Assembly (NCBI GenBank): GCA_021521415.1
Contig: JAIQDT010003856.1
Location: 1-64,000 of the forward strand
Length of the DNA: 64,000 nucleotides
Source of the DNA: Bidens hawaiensis
Taxonomy: Eukaryota; Streptophyta; Magnoliopsida; Asterales; Asteraceae
Reading direction: 5' to 3'
Below are positions 22,739 to 34,495 of the stretch, piece by piece (within the stretch, counting starts at the first letter, position 1; every line of letters starts with the position of its first letter). A program made the position numbers and the translations under genes. The notes beneath the pieces are model-generated. The model was not told where the DNA came from and searched no databases. It saw only the letters and a list, made by a program, of their open reading frames with translations.

Positions 22739-25700
22739 TTAATTAGATGGATCGAGGGGAGTTTCCTCCACCTCGGTTGACTCCTCCGGCCCTCCACGAT
22801 AATGTTTTAGACGATGACCGTTCACTTTCCACGAAGTTCCATTGACCGGATTCTCTAACTCCACCGCTCCATACGGGAATACTTCTTTCACCAAATACGG
22901 TCCCGTCCACTTGGATCTCAGCTTACCTGCAAATAACTTCAAACGAGAATTATATAACAATACTTTATCACCTTTCTTGAAGTCTTTACCTCCCTTTAAA
23001 CGTCGATCGTGCAACACTTTCGTCTTTTCCTTGATATCCAACGATCGAGAATACGCCGCATCACGAAGCTCCTCTAACTCATGAATTTGAAAATACCTCT
23101 TTCTAGCGGCCTCAGTAAGATCAACATTTACCGTCTTCAATGCCCAAAACGCTCGATGTTCCATCTCCACGGGAAGATGACATGCTTTACCGTAAACTAA
23201 CATAAATGGTGTAGTACTCAACGGTGTCTTGTACACGGTTCTAAATGCCCACAACGCGTCATCCAACTTCTCTGACTAATCTTTCCGACTTATCCCAACC
23301 GTCTTCTCCAAAATTCTCTTCACCCCTCTATTAGCATTCTCGACTTGACCATTCGTTTGAGGATGGTAAGCAGTAGAGGTGCGATGAGTGACTCCATAAC
23401 TAGCTAATGCTTTCTCCATGACGAAATTACGAAAATGAATTCCTCGATCATTAATAATCGCCCTTGGAGTTCCGAACCGAGTAAATAACTTCTTTAAAAA
23501 CTTCACAACAACTCGAGCATCATTTGTGGCTAATGCTTGGGCTGCGACCCACTTAGAAACGTAATCTATCGCCACTAAAATATACTTGTGACCACCGGAA
23601 ACGGGAAACCCATAAAATCGATGCCCCAAACATCAAAAATTTCAAGAGTTTGTATGGGGTTTTGAGGCATCTCGTTTTTCGACGAAATATTTTCAGTGCG
23701 TTGACAAGAGTCACAAGTCTTAACAAATTCCACCGCGTCTTTTACAACCAATGGCCAATAAAAACCACAATCAAATACCTTCTGAGCTGTGGCATGCGCT
23801 CCATGATGACCGCCCGTTAAACCTTCATAAACATGATTTAGAATATTTAACCCTTCTTCTTTTGACACGCATCTTCTAAGAATTCGGTTACCTCCAATTT
23901 TGAAAAGATAAGGATCATCCCAAACATACTGATTAACATCCCGGAAAAACTTCTTCTTTTGTTGAGTAGTCATCCCTTTCAACACAAGGCCCGTAGATAA
24001 AAAATTAGCAAAATCGGTGAACCATGTCAAACCTTGCTTTTCGGCCGTAACAAAATCAATCGACTCATGCGGAAATCTATCACCAATTTCTTATTCGCGA
24101 ATCTCTTCTCTTTTTGGATCTTCTAAACGAGAAAGATGATCTGCCGCAACATTTTCCGCCCCCTTCTTGTCTTTAATCTCTATATCGAACTCGGAAAGTA
24201 AAAGAATCCACCGTATGAGACGGGGCTTCGCGTCTTTCTTGTAAATGAGAAAACGCAACGCTGCATGATCGGTAAAAACGGTGGTCTTGGAATGTACGAG
24301 ATAAGACCGGAACTAGTCAAATGCAAACACAACGGCTAAAAGTTCCTTTTCGGTGGTGGTGTAGTTCTCTTGGGCATCATTCAAAGTCTTGCTTGCATAA
24401 TAAATAGGGTGAAAATGTTTATAACGCCTTTGACCCAAAACTGCTCCAACCGCATAATAGCTCGCATCACACATGAGCTCAAACGGTAAATTCCAATCCG
24501 GTGACACGAGAATAGGAGCACTTACAAGTTGATCTTTCAGAAACTTGAACGCCTTCAAACAATCTTCATCAAACACAAAAGGGACATCTTTCTCTAATAA
24601 CCAGGTTATCGGGCGGGTAATCTTTGTAAAGTCTTTAATAAATCACCGGTAGAAACCCGCATGAAAAGGAAACTTCTTATAGCTTTAACATTTTTCGGTG
24701 GAGGAAGCCTACTAATAGTATCAATCTTCGCCCGATCCACCTCTATACCATCTCTTGAAATTTTATGACCCAAAACTATCCCTTCCGTCACCATAAAGTG
24801 ACACTTTTCCCAATTTAACATCAATTTTGTCTAGATACACCTCTTCAACATTTTCTCGAGATTAACTAAACAATTATCGAAAGAGTTACCGTACACCAAA
24901 AAATCATTCATAAAAACCTCCATGGACGTCTCTATCATATCCTGAAAAATTGCCACCATACAACGCTGAAAGGTAGCCAGAGCATTACACAACCCAAATG
25001 GCATGCGACGATACGCATATGTACCATATGGACACGCAAAAGTCGTCTTCTCTTCGTCTTCCGGTGCGATTGGAATCTGAAAATAACCTGAAAAAACTTC
25101 AAGAAAACAATAAAACTGTTGACCCGCTAGACGCTCCAACATTTGATCAATAAACGGCAACGGGAAGTGGTCTTTACGAGTAGCATCATTTAACCTCCGG
25201 TAGTCGATACAAACCCTCCAACCGGTAACCGTACGCGAAGGGATAAGTTCATTCTTCTCGTTCATGACAACCGTCATCCCCCCTTTCTTTGGAACAACTT
25301 GAGTCGGACTTACCCATGGACAGTCCGAAATCGGATAGATCACCCCGGCATCCAACAATTTAAGAACCTCTTTCTTGACAACTTCTTGCATATTTGGATT
25401 CAAACGCCTTTGGGGTTGAACCACCGGTTTATATTCATCTTCCATCAAAATCCGGTGGGTACAATAAGCGGGGCTAATACCTTGAATATCCGAAAGTCTC
25501 CATGCAATCGACCCTTTATTCAGCTTTAATACTTCTATCAATTTTGACTTATCTTCCTTACTCAACTTAGACGAAACAATAACGGGCAAATCCGAGCCCT
25601 CTTCAAGATACGCATACTCTAAATGTGATGGAAGAAACTTTAATTCCAACGGAGCGGGTTTTTCTACCTCTTTTTCACAAATAATTTCACTAACCTCCAT

Positions 25701-26421
25701 AATCTCCGCCGAACAAGAAACATCATCTATCACGTCTTCCTTACCGTCCTCCAAAATTCCCGTCAACTCGTCATCCAACTCCATCCCAAACAAATCGGTT
25801 CCACAAATATAATCAAGACACTTATCAAAACCAGGAATAAAAGAGTTTAGAAAATATACCGAATGGCATGGACCACTAACATCGTCACTATCATCCCGGT
25901 GCTTCATCGACTTTGCAATATCATAAGTAACATTCTCGTCACCAACCCAAAGTGTAATTTGCCCCTCATACACATCTATAAGAGCCTTAGCCGTTCTAAG
26001 GCCGACCGAGAATAATGGGGACCTTCTCGTCGGCCTCCATGTCAAGTACCACGAAATCAATCGGAAATACAAATTTGTCAACTTTTACTAATAAATTTTC
26101 AATAATACCTCGCGGATACTTAACCAAACGATCCGCCAACGACAACGACATACAAGTCGGTGTAAGCTCACCCAACACCAACTTCTCAAACAACGAATAC
26201 GACATAAGATTAATACTCGCACCCAAATCCGCCAAGGCTTGACTCATCATATCACTTCCAAACGTACATGGGATTGTAAACACACCCGGATCTGATAACT
26301 TTTCTGGGACCCGATTTAACACAACCACCGAACAATCCCCGCTAAGTGGAATAGATGAAATCTCTCCCAACCTATCTTTTCTCTTGAGTAAATCTTTCAA
26401 AAATTTCGCATACTTTGGCAT
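22739..26421 (-). pseudogene. pol: Athila copy 1 pol: protease, RT, RNase H, integrase
   Basis: Read from 26421 down. Protease has ADLGASINLMSYSLFEKL, the Athila-type DLGA active-site variant, and ends in IILGRP. A 5-bp deletion relative to copy 2 at about 25998-26004 shifts the frame before RT. RT (26081-24831) has CIDYRRLNDATRKDHFPLPF and a catalytic loop FMNDFLVYG, where Asn replaces the first Asp. A TAG follows LKRCI at 24831. RNase H (24824-24313) contains PFELMCDASYYAVGAVLGQ and KELLAVVFAFD. The integrase zinc region (24030-23575) has HHGAHA..CDSC. The integrase core (23629-23276) has INDRGIHF and YHPQTNGQVE. The C-terminal region (23266-22739) has ALWAFRTVYKTP and KWTGPYLV. Several frames are used, so no full polyprotein is made. 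Confidence 0.92.
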
Positions 26422-26463
26422 GTGTTAGAGACATTCAAAAAATGAAAGATTAATCTTTAATTG

Positions 26464-26990
26464 TCAGAACATATCTAGAAAGTGCCCGTATTCCTGCGTG
26501 TACTTTTGATTCTTGAGACGAGCGGGATAAGGAACATGGGCAATATTAATTTCGGGTGGTGGCCGAAATACGACCGGGGTTTTTCTCAAATTGTGGCTAA
26601 ATAATTGGTGTTTTACTATGCGACTTACCCGGAGCCTCCAACTCGATCTCTTCATCAACCACTTCCTCTTCTTCAACTCCACCCGTTTCTTTAACTACCT
26701 TGGGACCCAAAACCCTTCCGCTATGAGTAGTAATCGCTTTCAATTGAGCGAACGGATTAGTCTGAGTAGAACCCGAAAACTGTCCTTAACGCCTTTCTTC
26801 GAGACGGCGAGCAATATCACTAACAGTTCTTTGAATATCGAGAATAAAAGATTGTTGATTCTTGATAAGCATATCGTGTTCGGTTAACTTTTTCTGTGTG
26901 ACTTAATCTCTATACAAGATTTGCTTCATCTCCTCTATACGTCCCATGCTTCCATTAGGATCCTGCACATTATTTTGAACATTAGTACAA

Positions 26991-27064
<74 letters not shown>

Positions 27065-27074
27065 GTTGTTGTTT

Positions 27075-27121
<47 letters not shown>

Positions 27122-28332
27122 ATTATTATTATTATTGTACTGACCTTGTCCTTGAATTTAAGAATTTTGATAGCCGGTGGTGCGCCTGACGGACGCAAGT
27201 TCGAGTTATTCTGATTCGGGTTCTTGTAGGTGTTCCAATTGTTGAAGTTATTGTTTGGAAACCTATTCTGCCCACCAACACAATCGACTTGCTGACTCAT
27301 TACCGTGCAATCCAAAGTGCTGTGTCCACCTCTACAAAACTCACACTTGTCTACCTTAGTCTTGAGTTCCTTCACTTCTCGGGTTAGTGATTCCAAAGCA
27401 GAAGCCACAGTAATATCCAGATTAACCTGGTGTACACCTCGAGAAGATGAGGATGTACTGCTAACGAGAGTGGAATTCCCGCGTCGTGGTCCTTTGGCGA
27501 GGTATGATTGAGCGAAGCTCTCAAACAACTCGTTACATTCGGCGACATTCTTCCTAGCCAGTAGACTTCCTCCTGCGGCCGTGTCGAACCGAACTTGGGT
27601 TTCGTAGTTCAACCCATTGTAGAATTTCTCCACGAGAGCCCATGGTGTGAGACCATTCTGTGAGCATCGAGATAACAAGCTCTGAAAACGCTCCCAAGCA
27701 TGACAATACTGCTCAGCCGGCTCCATGTGAAACGAGTGAATCTGATCACGAAAAATAGCCGCTTTAGCCGGTGGGAAGTATCTCTTGATAAATGCGGAAC
27801 GTAGTGCTTCCCAAGTGGTGAACGTGCCAGGTGGCTGCGTGTCAAGCCAAATTGCTGCTTTACCTGTAAGTGAAAAAGGAAAAAGATGTTAGAAAATTGC
27901 ATCTTCGGTAGAACCTTGCAATTTAAAAGTTTTCAAAACGCGGTAAAGTCGGTTAATATGAGCCGGCGCATCCTCGTCATCGTTCCCATGAAACTGATTA
28001 GTTTGAACTATGTTGTTCATGACGTATGACGGAATCTGCCACGAATTGGGGTTGTCGATCGCGGGGACAACGATGCATGACTGGTTTCCGGTTAAGCCGC
28101 CGAAGGCTTGAGCAACAATTGCCCTATCGTCGGCCATTTGAACGTTTGGTTGAATTCTCGGACTTTCTGGTGGTGAACTGTGCGGTGACGGTTTTGGTGT
28201 AGAAGTAGCTTCTGACGGTTGTTTCTCTGCTGATGAGCTGGTCTCGGTCTTGAACGGAGAAAAATCCAGATTTACCAGCGGTGGTTTTTGCGAACGAAAA
28301 TGTGGCATAAACCTGAAATTGCAACAGACCAA
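26464..28332 (-). pseudogene. gag: Athila copy 1 gag
   Basis: Minus strand, ATG at 28332. The N-terminal Ser/Pro-rich region and a block with DDEDAPAHINRLYRVLKTFK end at a TAA (about 27890). Capsid follows in the same frame (PFSLTGKAAIWLDTQPPGTF, then FIKRYFPPAKAAIFRDQI, EQYCHAWERFQSLL, VEKFYNGL) to a zinc-knuckle-like CEFCRGGHSTLDC (about 27345-27305). A 1-nt frame change and a stop precede a long asparagine-codon run (26994-27137). The C-terminal part has IEEMKQILYRD-type and PYPARLKNQKYTQEYGHFLD motifs. The TAA is shared with copy 2, so it predates the duplication. Confidence 0.9.
26994..27137 (-). repeat. Expanded (AAT/AAC)n triplet run in gag, about 48 triplets
   Basis: On the + strand tta/ttat runs, then ttg, then tta again. 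On the minus strand in the ancestral gag frame these are AAT and AAC codons for asparagine. The equivalent run in copy 2 (35033-35076) has about 14 triplets. Confidence 0.9.
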
Positions 28333-28480
28333 GTAAGTAGACTAAAAAATAAAATTAAAAGCTAAAACGAAAGTAAACTAAAATTAACTTAGACTCTTAC
28401 GACTCAAACGAAAATAAAACAAATAGCACGTATGTAGCAATTAAGTCCAAATAAAGCAAATAACGCAATCACCAAGAGTT

Positions 28481-28497
28481 CCCCGGCAACGGCGCCA
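28481..28497 (-). other. Athila primer-binding site (tRNA-Asp type)
   Basis: The minus strand reads TGGCGCCGTTGCCGGGG, six bases inside the 5' LTR. This is the characteristic Athila/Tat PBS. A second copy is at about 41800-41816. Confidence 0.9.
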
Positions 28498-28503
28498 AAA
28501 ACT

Positions 28504-30226
28504 TGATGTGCTTGAAGTAGTCAAATAATTATTAACTAAAAATAAACTAATCTAGACACTAAGTAATACTCTATACCCTTTAACTTAACTTAAACTACTA
28601 ACAGGCAAGTGAACCGGTCGACTCTAGTACAGCTAAGTAAGTCAGGATATCAAACCCACGAGACTCTTTAAATTACGAAACTAGCAAATTAGACTCAACT
28701 ACAAGAGACGACTATTTATTAATAATATTTGAGGGGGATTTTAAGACTAATTAATTAAAACTCTAATAATAATTAACTAATGATTACTTTAATTTAACTA
28801 TTAATAAACTAATTAATATAATAATAAAACAAACCCTAATTATTATAATAATAATAAAACATAATCATTACTTATTAATTAATTAATAATACTTAAACCC
28901 TAATTAGTTTTAACTAATAAACAATTTAGAAAACTTGGATTAATTCAGATGATTAAAATAACTACCGAGGCCGGAATCCCCAAGGTTACGGTTATTAATT
29001 TAAATGGAAAAAACGCAAGTTATGGAACCGGGATCATAAGATACACCCTTGAACTTCAAAAAGACGCCTATGGATTTCTAACAAGTTTTAAGATTCACTA
29101 GTTTTATATTAAACTTCCTTACGGTTATTTAATTGCTTATGTCTAAGTATCTTTTATGAAGAAAACCTACCTTACAGCGCGGAATTCAAAAGATAGCAAA
29201 GAAAACCCAATTGAATTAATAGACTAAGCTGACAATCAAATCTAGATGGACTCCTTAAGAAGAACTAAATCTAGCAATCCTTACAAGCAAAGATCTATTA
29301 ATAGCCTATCACTTTACAGCTTTTTAGACTAGCTGCTCACTTTTATTTGTTTAATTGATTTTATTGTTACTATGATCTAAATAGATATCAATCATAAACT
29401 AGTCAAGAACACACAGTAAATGACCTAACAAAACCCTATCCTATGAAAATATCAACAAGGGCAATGTGAAACAATAAATTCAAGTAAACAAAACCAAGCA
29501 ATCATACGCATCAACTAAATGAAACTCAACCGTTTACTTAGAACATAATATCCATAACGAAAAGAAAATCCAAATAAAATCAAACCGAATTAAGGTTCAT
29601 CACGACCTAGGCAGTCTATGGAATTTAGCCTAGCATATGAAAATTTAAATCAAACAAAACAAATAATAACGAAAACATGGTGAAAGTATAAGAAACGGGG
29701 TATCGAAGATGATAAAACCCGTAAACTCGAACGTGAACGTGTAGCTCTTCACCGGATGTTCTCTTGCCTTCAAAATCACCAACAAACGCATTAAAAAGCT
29801 CCAAGAACTCTCCAAAATATGCCAAGGGTTTCAGGTTATGTCAGGTTTATGTTAAAGGTGTTTAAATAGCGAAAACAAGGCCCGACATTAAGCAAAAACG
29901 AATTATAACCCATCAGCAGCCCCTAGGCGCCGCGCTAAGGGCATTTGGCCTTCCCCCTTCGCGTGGCGCGGCGTGCTTCTCCATGGGGGCCGGTCAGACC
30001 GGTCCGGTCTGACCGGTTCTCTGTTCTGGTTCTTCCTGATGCGTTCCGGATCTCCGTTTCGGCTCGTTTTAGCTCGTTTTTCACCCTTTTTAATCACGAT
30101 CAAATCCCGGAACCTACGAAACATAGAATTGTTAGTAGTATACAAATCTCGACTAGAAACGAACAAAAAAAATTAAAATATTAATTAAAATGAACAAGGG
30201 AAACATATATATTTTGCATTATATCA
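28504..30226 (-). repeat. Athila 5' LTR (LTR2)
   Basis: 1723 bp with TG..CA ends on the minus strand. It is closer to LTR3 (41823-43293) than to its own partner LTR1, as expected if the block including LTR2 was duplicated after insertion. A hairpin lies at 29990-30016. A TATA-like tttaaata lies at about 29867-29874. Confidence 0.93.
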
Positions 30227-31543
30227 GCCAGGTTTAGACATCTCGAAGGAATGTTGTCGGCAAGTCAAATACGTGACGTATGTTACATATAAACATATTA
30301 ATTAATGCATTCAACATACATAATTGGCACTGTTTGTTGTCACAATTCGTAGATAAATGTTGTTCCTATTCAGGTAGGTTCTAACCAAAGTACTAGTACT
30401 ATGGGGAAAAATAAAATGCCAACACTCGTAAGTATTTGATAGTTTTTTTTTATTACAACTTTTCATGTGATTTTTCATTTTCCATAACCTAATAAATTGA
30501 TTTGCATGCCAGTTCTGTGGGAAACATCCATACCTCAGGTGAGGCTGTGCAACAAGAATCTGCTCCTCATGTAAGCATTTGATAGCAATTTGATTCATTT
30601 TTTTAATAATTAACTTTCCATGTGAGTGTGCTGATTTTGCGTAAGTTAATTATACGCCATGTCTGTGGATAAAATATTTGTCCAAATGGTAGTCACTCCC
30701 TAGAGCGCGACATTAGTAAGTATTTGACAATTTCAGTACTTGAGTGTGCTCATTTTCTATTGCTGAATTGCAGGCCAAGTCTGTGGACAAAAATGTTGAC
30801 CAAACAGTAGTCGATCCCTAGATTGCGACATCAGTAGGTAATTGGCAATTTCAATTTTTATATTTTATAACCTAATAAGTCTAACAATTACAATTTCTTT
30901 TATATTACCAATGAAGCTTGTAGAGAACAATTGACCAAACAGCAACACAACTACACCACACTCCGGATAGTAACGGCTCCATAAAACTAGCAGTACTTGA
31001 TAGTTTCATATTTATTGTTCCGAGTTTTCCATTTAATTGTTGATTGATTTCCATCCATAAGCTGATTTATTGAATGGTTTTTAGGTAAAACGGAGAAGCC
31101 GTAAAAGAAAAGGTGATGTATCTACGGATGAAGGTTACCCACATCCTGAAATAAAGGTATGTACTGCGTGAAACATTGTTAATTTACCACCATCCATGGG
31201 TATGTACTTATATATTGACTTCAACTAAGCCATCTTAATTTCCCATGCTTGTTTACAGGTGTATGAGTGTGGTTTGTGTCTGACTGACAAGCGTAACAAG
31301 GTGGCACATGGTAGAATTCATTGGTCACCGGTTCCAAAACAGATGCATGGAAAAGAAATCCCTGAGGTTTGATATAAAGTTAGTATTGATGAAGCCATAA
31401 AGGAACATGCAATTATTCCGTGTGAGTCAGGTGAAGTTATGACTGTTGGTGATGCAATCAGTACTTTTGTTGCTTGGCCAGAATACCTAATCTCATGTGA
31501 CCAGGAGGTTTGTTCCGTTTTATTTCTATTCAAGTACAAATAT

Positions 31544-31848
31544 TAGGGGTGTTCACGGTTCGATTTGAAATCGTGAAACCGTTCAAACCGGTCATTGGTT
31601 TGGTTTCATGGTTGGCTTTTTTCATAACTATCGGTCGGTTGGTTTCAAAAGATTCAAACCATAGCCAACGATTTGGTTTACGGTTTACAACAAAAACCAA
31701 CCGTCTATTAATTTATTCATATTTACCCAAACCATGAAACCATCCCATTACAAACGGTTTGGTTCGGTTCGGTTTAAGAGTCCTACAGTTCGGTTTTGGT
31801 TCATGGTTTGACTCTAAAACCGTGAAAACCGAACCGTGAACACCCCTA
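31544..31848. mobile_element. hAT-like MITE, 305 bp, in a CACTA intron
   Basis: Inverted ends TAGGGGTGTTCACGGTTCG and CGAACCGTGAACACCCCTA are perfect. The flanks ACAAATAT and ACATATAT form an 8-bp TSD with one mismatch. The interior is made of ggttcggtttgg-type words. There is no ORF. It is duplicated at 44631-44935. Confidence 0.88.
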
Positions 31849-31877
31849 ACATATATCACAAGAGAGCATATCTTTAA

Positions 31878-31900
31878 TTATATATATATATATATATATT
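31878..31900. repeat. (TA)n microsatellite
   Basis: Short ta run between the MITE and the last exon. It is also present at 44964-44984 in the duplicate. Confidence 0.8.
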
Positions 31901-32055
31901 TGTTTTTCATATTCTGTTGTTCCAGCTACCACCACTCCCATCCTCAAAAAAACCAGACAGAGCTGGCAAGAAGTCAAAGGTAAAGTACACAACGATAGAC
32001 ATGGTGAACAAACAGAAGACAAGGAGCAGTGCCAAGAAAACCGACGCCTTAGTTA

Positions 32056-32738
32056 GTATATTGGTAGTCGTTATTTTGTATGTATATATATAGGTATAGC
32101 TTATTTTGCATATATCTTACAAAAAGATGTATAGATTTGCTTAGGTGAATATTATTGTTAATATAATTTGTTTCTAATTTTGTTTTGTCATGCTTGTTTA
32201 CAGCTGTTTTATATTACTACATAAAAAACAAAAATAATTATATATTGCCAAATTACACAGTATTGGTCACATAGAAACACATTAAATAGGTGTGGCCAAA
32301 AGTAAGACAATAGCCACACTTCAAATTACAAAAATTTGAGTCTATAAATGACCATTAGCAACAACAAAAACATTGTTGTGTGACGGAATGATAGCAAAGT
32401 TGATGGAGATAACAAATTATGTGTGGCTAAAAGTGTGACATAGCCACATAAAAAACACAAAAATTCGCGTGGCTATAGATAACCATTACCCACACCATGC
32501 TTGCTTCGTTTTTTATGTATGTGACGGAATCATATAAAACGTCATATAAAAAATCAGTAAGTGTGACCAAATGGCATAAAATAACCACACTCTACATATT
32601 TTCGTGTGTCCATCACTAGCCATTGGCCATACTTTCATCACTTGGTTTTTGTTTGTGTGGCGGAACAAGATCAAACGTCATTGGAAAAATCACTATGTGT
32701 GACCAAAAGTATGATAATAGCCACACTTTGTATTACAA
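32056..32738. repeat. CACTA right arm: 3' flank and subterminal repeats
   Basis: Positions 32056-32260 are AT-rich 3' flanking sequence. From 32270 there are repeated agccacac / gtgtggc words in both orientations (for example at 32310, 32418, 32445, 32584, 32718), like those at 11060-11765. The arm stops without a TIR at 32738, where gypsy pol sequence begins. Confidence 0.75.
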
Positions 32739-34460
32739 AAGCCTACTAATAGTATCAATCTTCGCCCGATCCACCTCTATACCATCGCTTGAAATTTTAT
32801 GACCCAAAACTATCCCTTCCGTCACCATAAAGTGACACTTTTCCCAATTTAACAACAACTTTGTCTAGATACACCTCTTCAACATTTTCTCGAGATTAAC
32901 TAAACAATTATCGAAAAAGTTACCGTACACCAAAAAATCATTCATAAAAACCTCCATGGACGTCTCTATCATATCCTGAAAAATTGCCACCATACAACGC
33001 TGAAAGGTAGCCAGAGCATTACACAACCCAAATGGCATGCGACGATACGCATATGTACCATATGGACACGCAAAAGTCGTCTTCTCTTCGTCTTCCGGTG
33101 CGATTGGAATCTGAAAATAACCTGAGAAACCGTCAAGAAAACAATAAAACTGTTGACCCGCTAGACGCTCCAACATTTGATCAATAAACGGCAACGGGAA
33201 GTGGTCTTTACGAGTAGCATCATTCAACCTCCGGTAGTCGATACAAACCCTCCAACTGGTAACCGTACGCGAAGGGATAAGTTCATTCTTCTCATTCATG
33301 ACAACCGTCATCCCCCCTTTCTTTGGAACAACTTGAGTCGGACTTACCCATGGACAGTCCGAAATCGGATAGATCACCCCGGCATCCAACAATTTAAGAA
33401 CCTCTTTCTTGACAACTTCTTGCATATTTGGATTCAAACGCCTTTGGGGTTGAACCACCGGTTTATATTCATCTTCCATCAAAATCCGGTGGGTACAATA
33501 AGCGGGGCTAATACCTTGAATATCCGAAAGTCTCCATGCAATCACCCCTTTATTCATCTTTAATACTTCTATCAATTTTGACTTATCTTCCTTACTCAAC
33601 TTAGACGAAACAATAACGGGCAAATCCGAGACCTCTTCAAGATACGCATACTCTAAATGTGACGGAAGAACCTTTAATTCCAACGGAGCGGGTTTTTCTA
33701 CCTCTTTTTCACAAATAATTTCACTAACCTCCATAATCTCCGCCGAACAAGAAACATCATCTATCACGTCTTCCTCACCGTCCTCCAAAATTCCCGTCAA
33801 CTCGTCATCCAACTCCATCCCAACCAAATCGGTTCCACAAATATAATCAAGACACTTATCAAAACCCGGAATAAAAGAGTATAGAAAATATACCGAATGG
33901 CATGGACCACTAACATCGTCACTATCAAGCCGGTGCTTCATCGATTTTGCAATATCATAAGTAACATTCTCGTCACCAACCCAAAGTGTAATTCGCCCCT
34001 CATAAACATCTATAAGAGCCTTAGCCGTTCTAAAAAACGGCCGACCGAGAATAATGGGGACTTTCTCGTCGGCCTCCATGTCAAGTACCACGAAATCAAT
34101 CGGAAATACAAACTTGTCAACTTTTACTAATAAATTTTCAATAATACCACGCGGATACTTAACCGAACAATCCGCCAACGACAACGACATACGAGTCGGT
34201 GTAAGCTCACCCAACACCAACTTCTCAAACAACGAATACGACATAATATTAATATTCGCACCCAAATCCGCCAACGCTTGACTCATCATATCACTTCCAA
34301 ACGTACATGGGATTGTAAACACACCCGGATCTGATAACTTTTCGGGGACCCGATTTAACACAACTACCGAACAATCCCCGCTAAGTGGAATAGATGAAAT
34401 CTCTCCCAACCTATCTTTTCTCTTGAGTAAATCTTTCAAAAATTTTGCATACTTTGGCAT
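32739..34460 (-). pseudogene. pol: Athila copy 2 pol: protease and RT N-terminal part
   Basis: Minus strand. Protease and RT remain in one 531-residue frame (34460-32865), unlike copy 1, because the 5-bp deletion is absent here. It contains ADLGANINIMSYSLFEKL, IILGRPFFRTAKALIDVYEG and CIDYRRLNDATRKDHFPLPF, and the same FMNDFLVYG loop with Asn in place of Asp. The same TAG after LKRCI is followed by LNWEKCHFMV-type sequence to 32741. RNase H and integrase are absent because the duplicated block starts there. Confidence 0.92.
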
Positions 34461-34495
34461 GTGTTAGAGAGCTTCAACAAATGGAAGATTAATCT

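Larger units (their letters stand above)
16328..30226 (-). mobile_element. Athila-lineage Ty3/gypsy retrotransposon, full length, minus strand (copy 1)
   Basis: 13.9-kb element with two related LTRs (16328-18073 and 28504-30226), a 5-bp TSD GCCAG, a primer-binding site TGGCGCCGTTGCCGGGG complementary to the tRNA-Asp type used by Athila, gag (26464-28332), pol (22739-26421), a third ORF of the ATHILA family (19886-21338) and a polypurine tract gtgtggggatatt next to the 3' LTR. The order on the minus strand is 5' LTR, PBS, gag, PR-RT-RH-INT, ORF3, non-coding module, PPT, 3' LTR. It is inserted in an exon of the CACTA second gene. All ORFs are interrupted. Confidence 0.93.
24705..31997. repeat. 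Segmental duplication, copy 1
   Basis: 7293 bp covering Athila RT-PR-gag, PBS, LTR2 and the right CACTA arm up to the last recognisable exon. It is repeated in the same orientation at 32739-45082 with near identity. Because the similarity continues across the Athila LTR into CACTA sequence (gccaggtttagacatctcg in both), this is duplication of a block, not two independent insertions. Confidence 0.92.
30227..32055 (+). pseudogene. CACTA second-gene (DUF8039-type) exons, part 2
   Basis: Plus-strand multi-exon relic continuing 16033-16327. Plausible exons with GT..AG borders are 30227-30274, 30374-30427, 30513-30570, one at about 30774, 31085-31156, 31259-31507 and 31926-32055. The 31259-31507 exon reads VYECGLCLTDKRNK, then KVSIDEAIKEHAII and GEVMTVGDAISTFVAWPEYL, the core of the DUF8039 region of plant transposon proteins. 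A TGA interrupts it before YKVSIDE. The last exon is Lys-rich (KKPDRAGKKSKVKYTTID). A 305-bp MITE sits in the intron before it. The exons around 30660 and 30774 are tandem duplicates. Confidence 0.75.
11050..32738. mobile_element. CACTA (En/Spm-like) transposon, rearranged, right terminus lost
   Basis: The left end at about 11050 reads gactacgtgaaaaacg, close to the canonical plant CACTA start CACTACAAGAAAA. It leads into dense subterminal gccacac repeats (11060-11760). Similar repeats reappear at 32270-32738. Between them lie a minus-strand TNP2 relic (13706-16050), a plus-strand second-gene relic (16033-16327 continued at 30227-32055) and a PB1-like fragment (about 11930-12372). Two insertions account for much of its length: a hAT MITE at 12583-13405 and an Athila element at 16328-30226. 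The right terminal inverted repeat is missing because the arm is joined to gypsy pol sequence at 32739. Confidence 0.75.

Noticed and set aside
26921..27214. Plus-strand open frame with long Ile/Val runs
   Set aside because: It is the translation of the triplet microsatellite on the strand opposite gag.
33177..33563. 128-codon plus-strand frame opposite Athila RT
   Set aside because: Shadow of the well-supported minus-strand RT. The same shadow is seen opposite copy 1.
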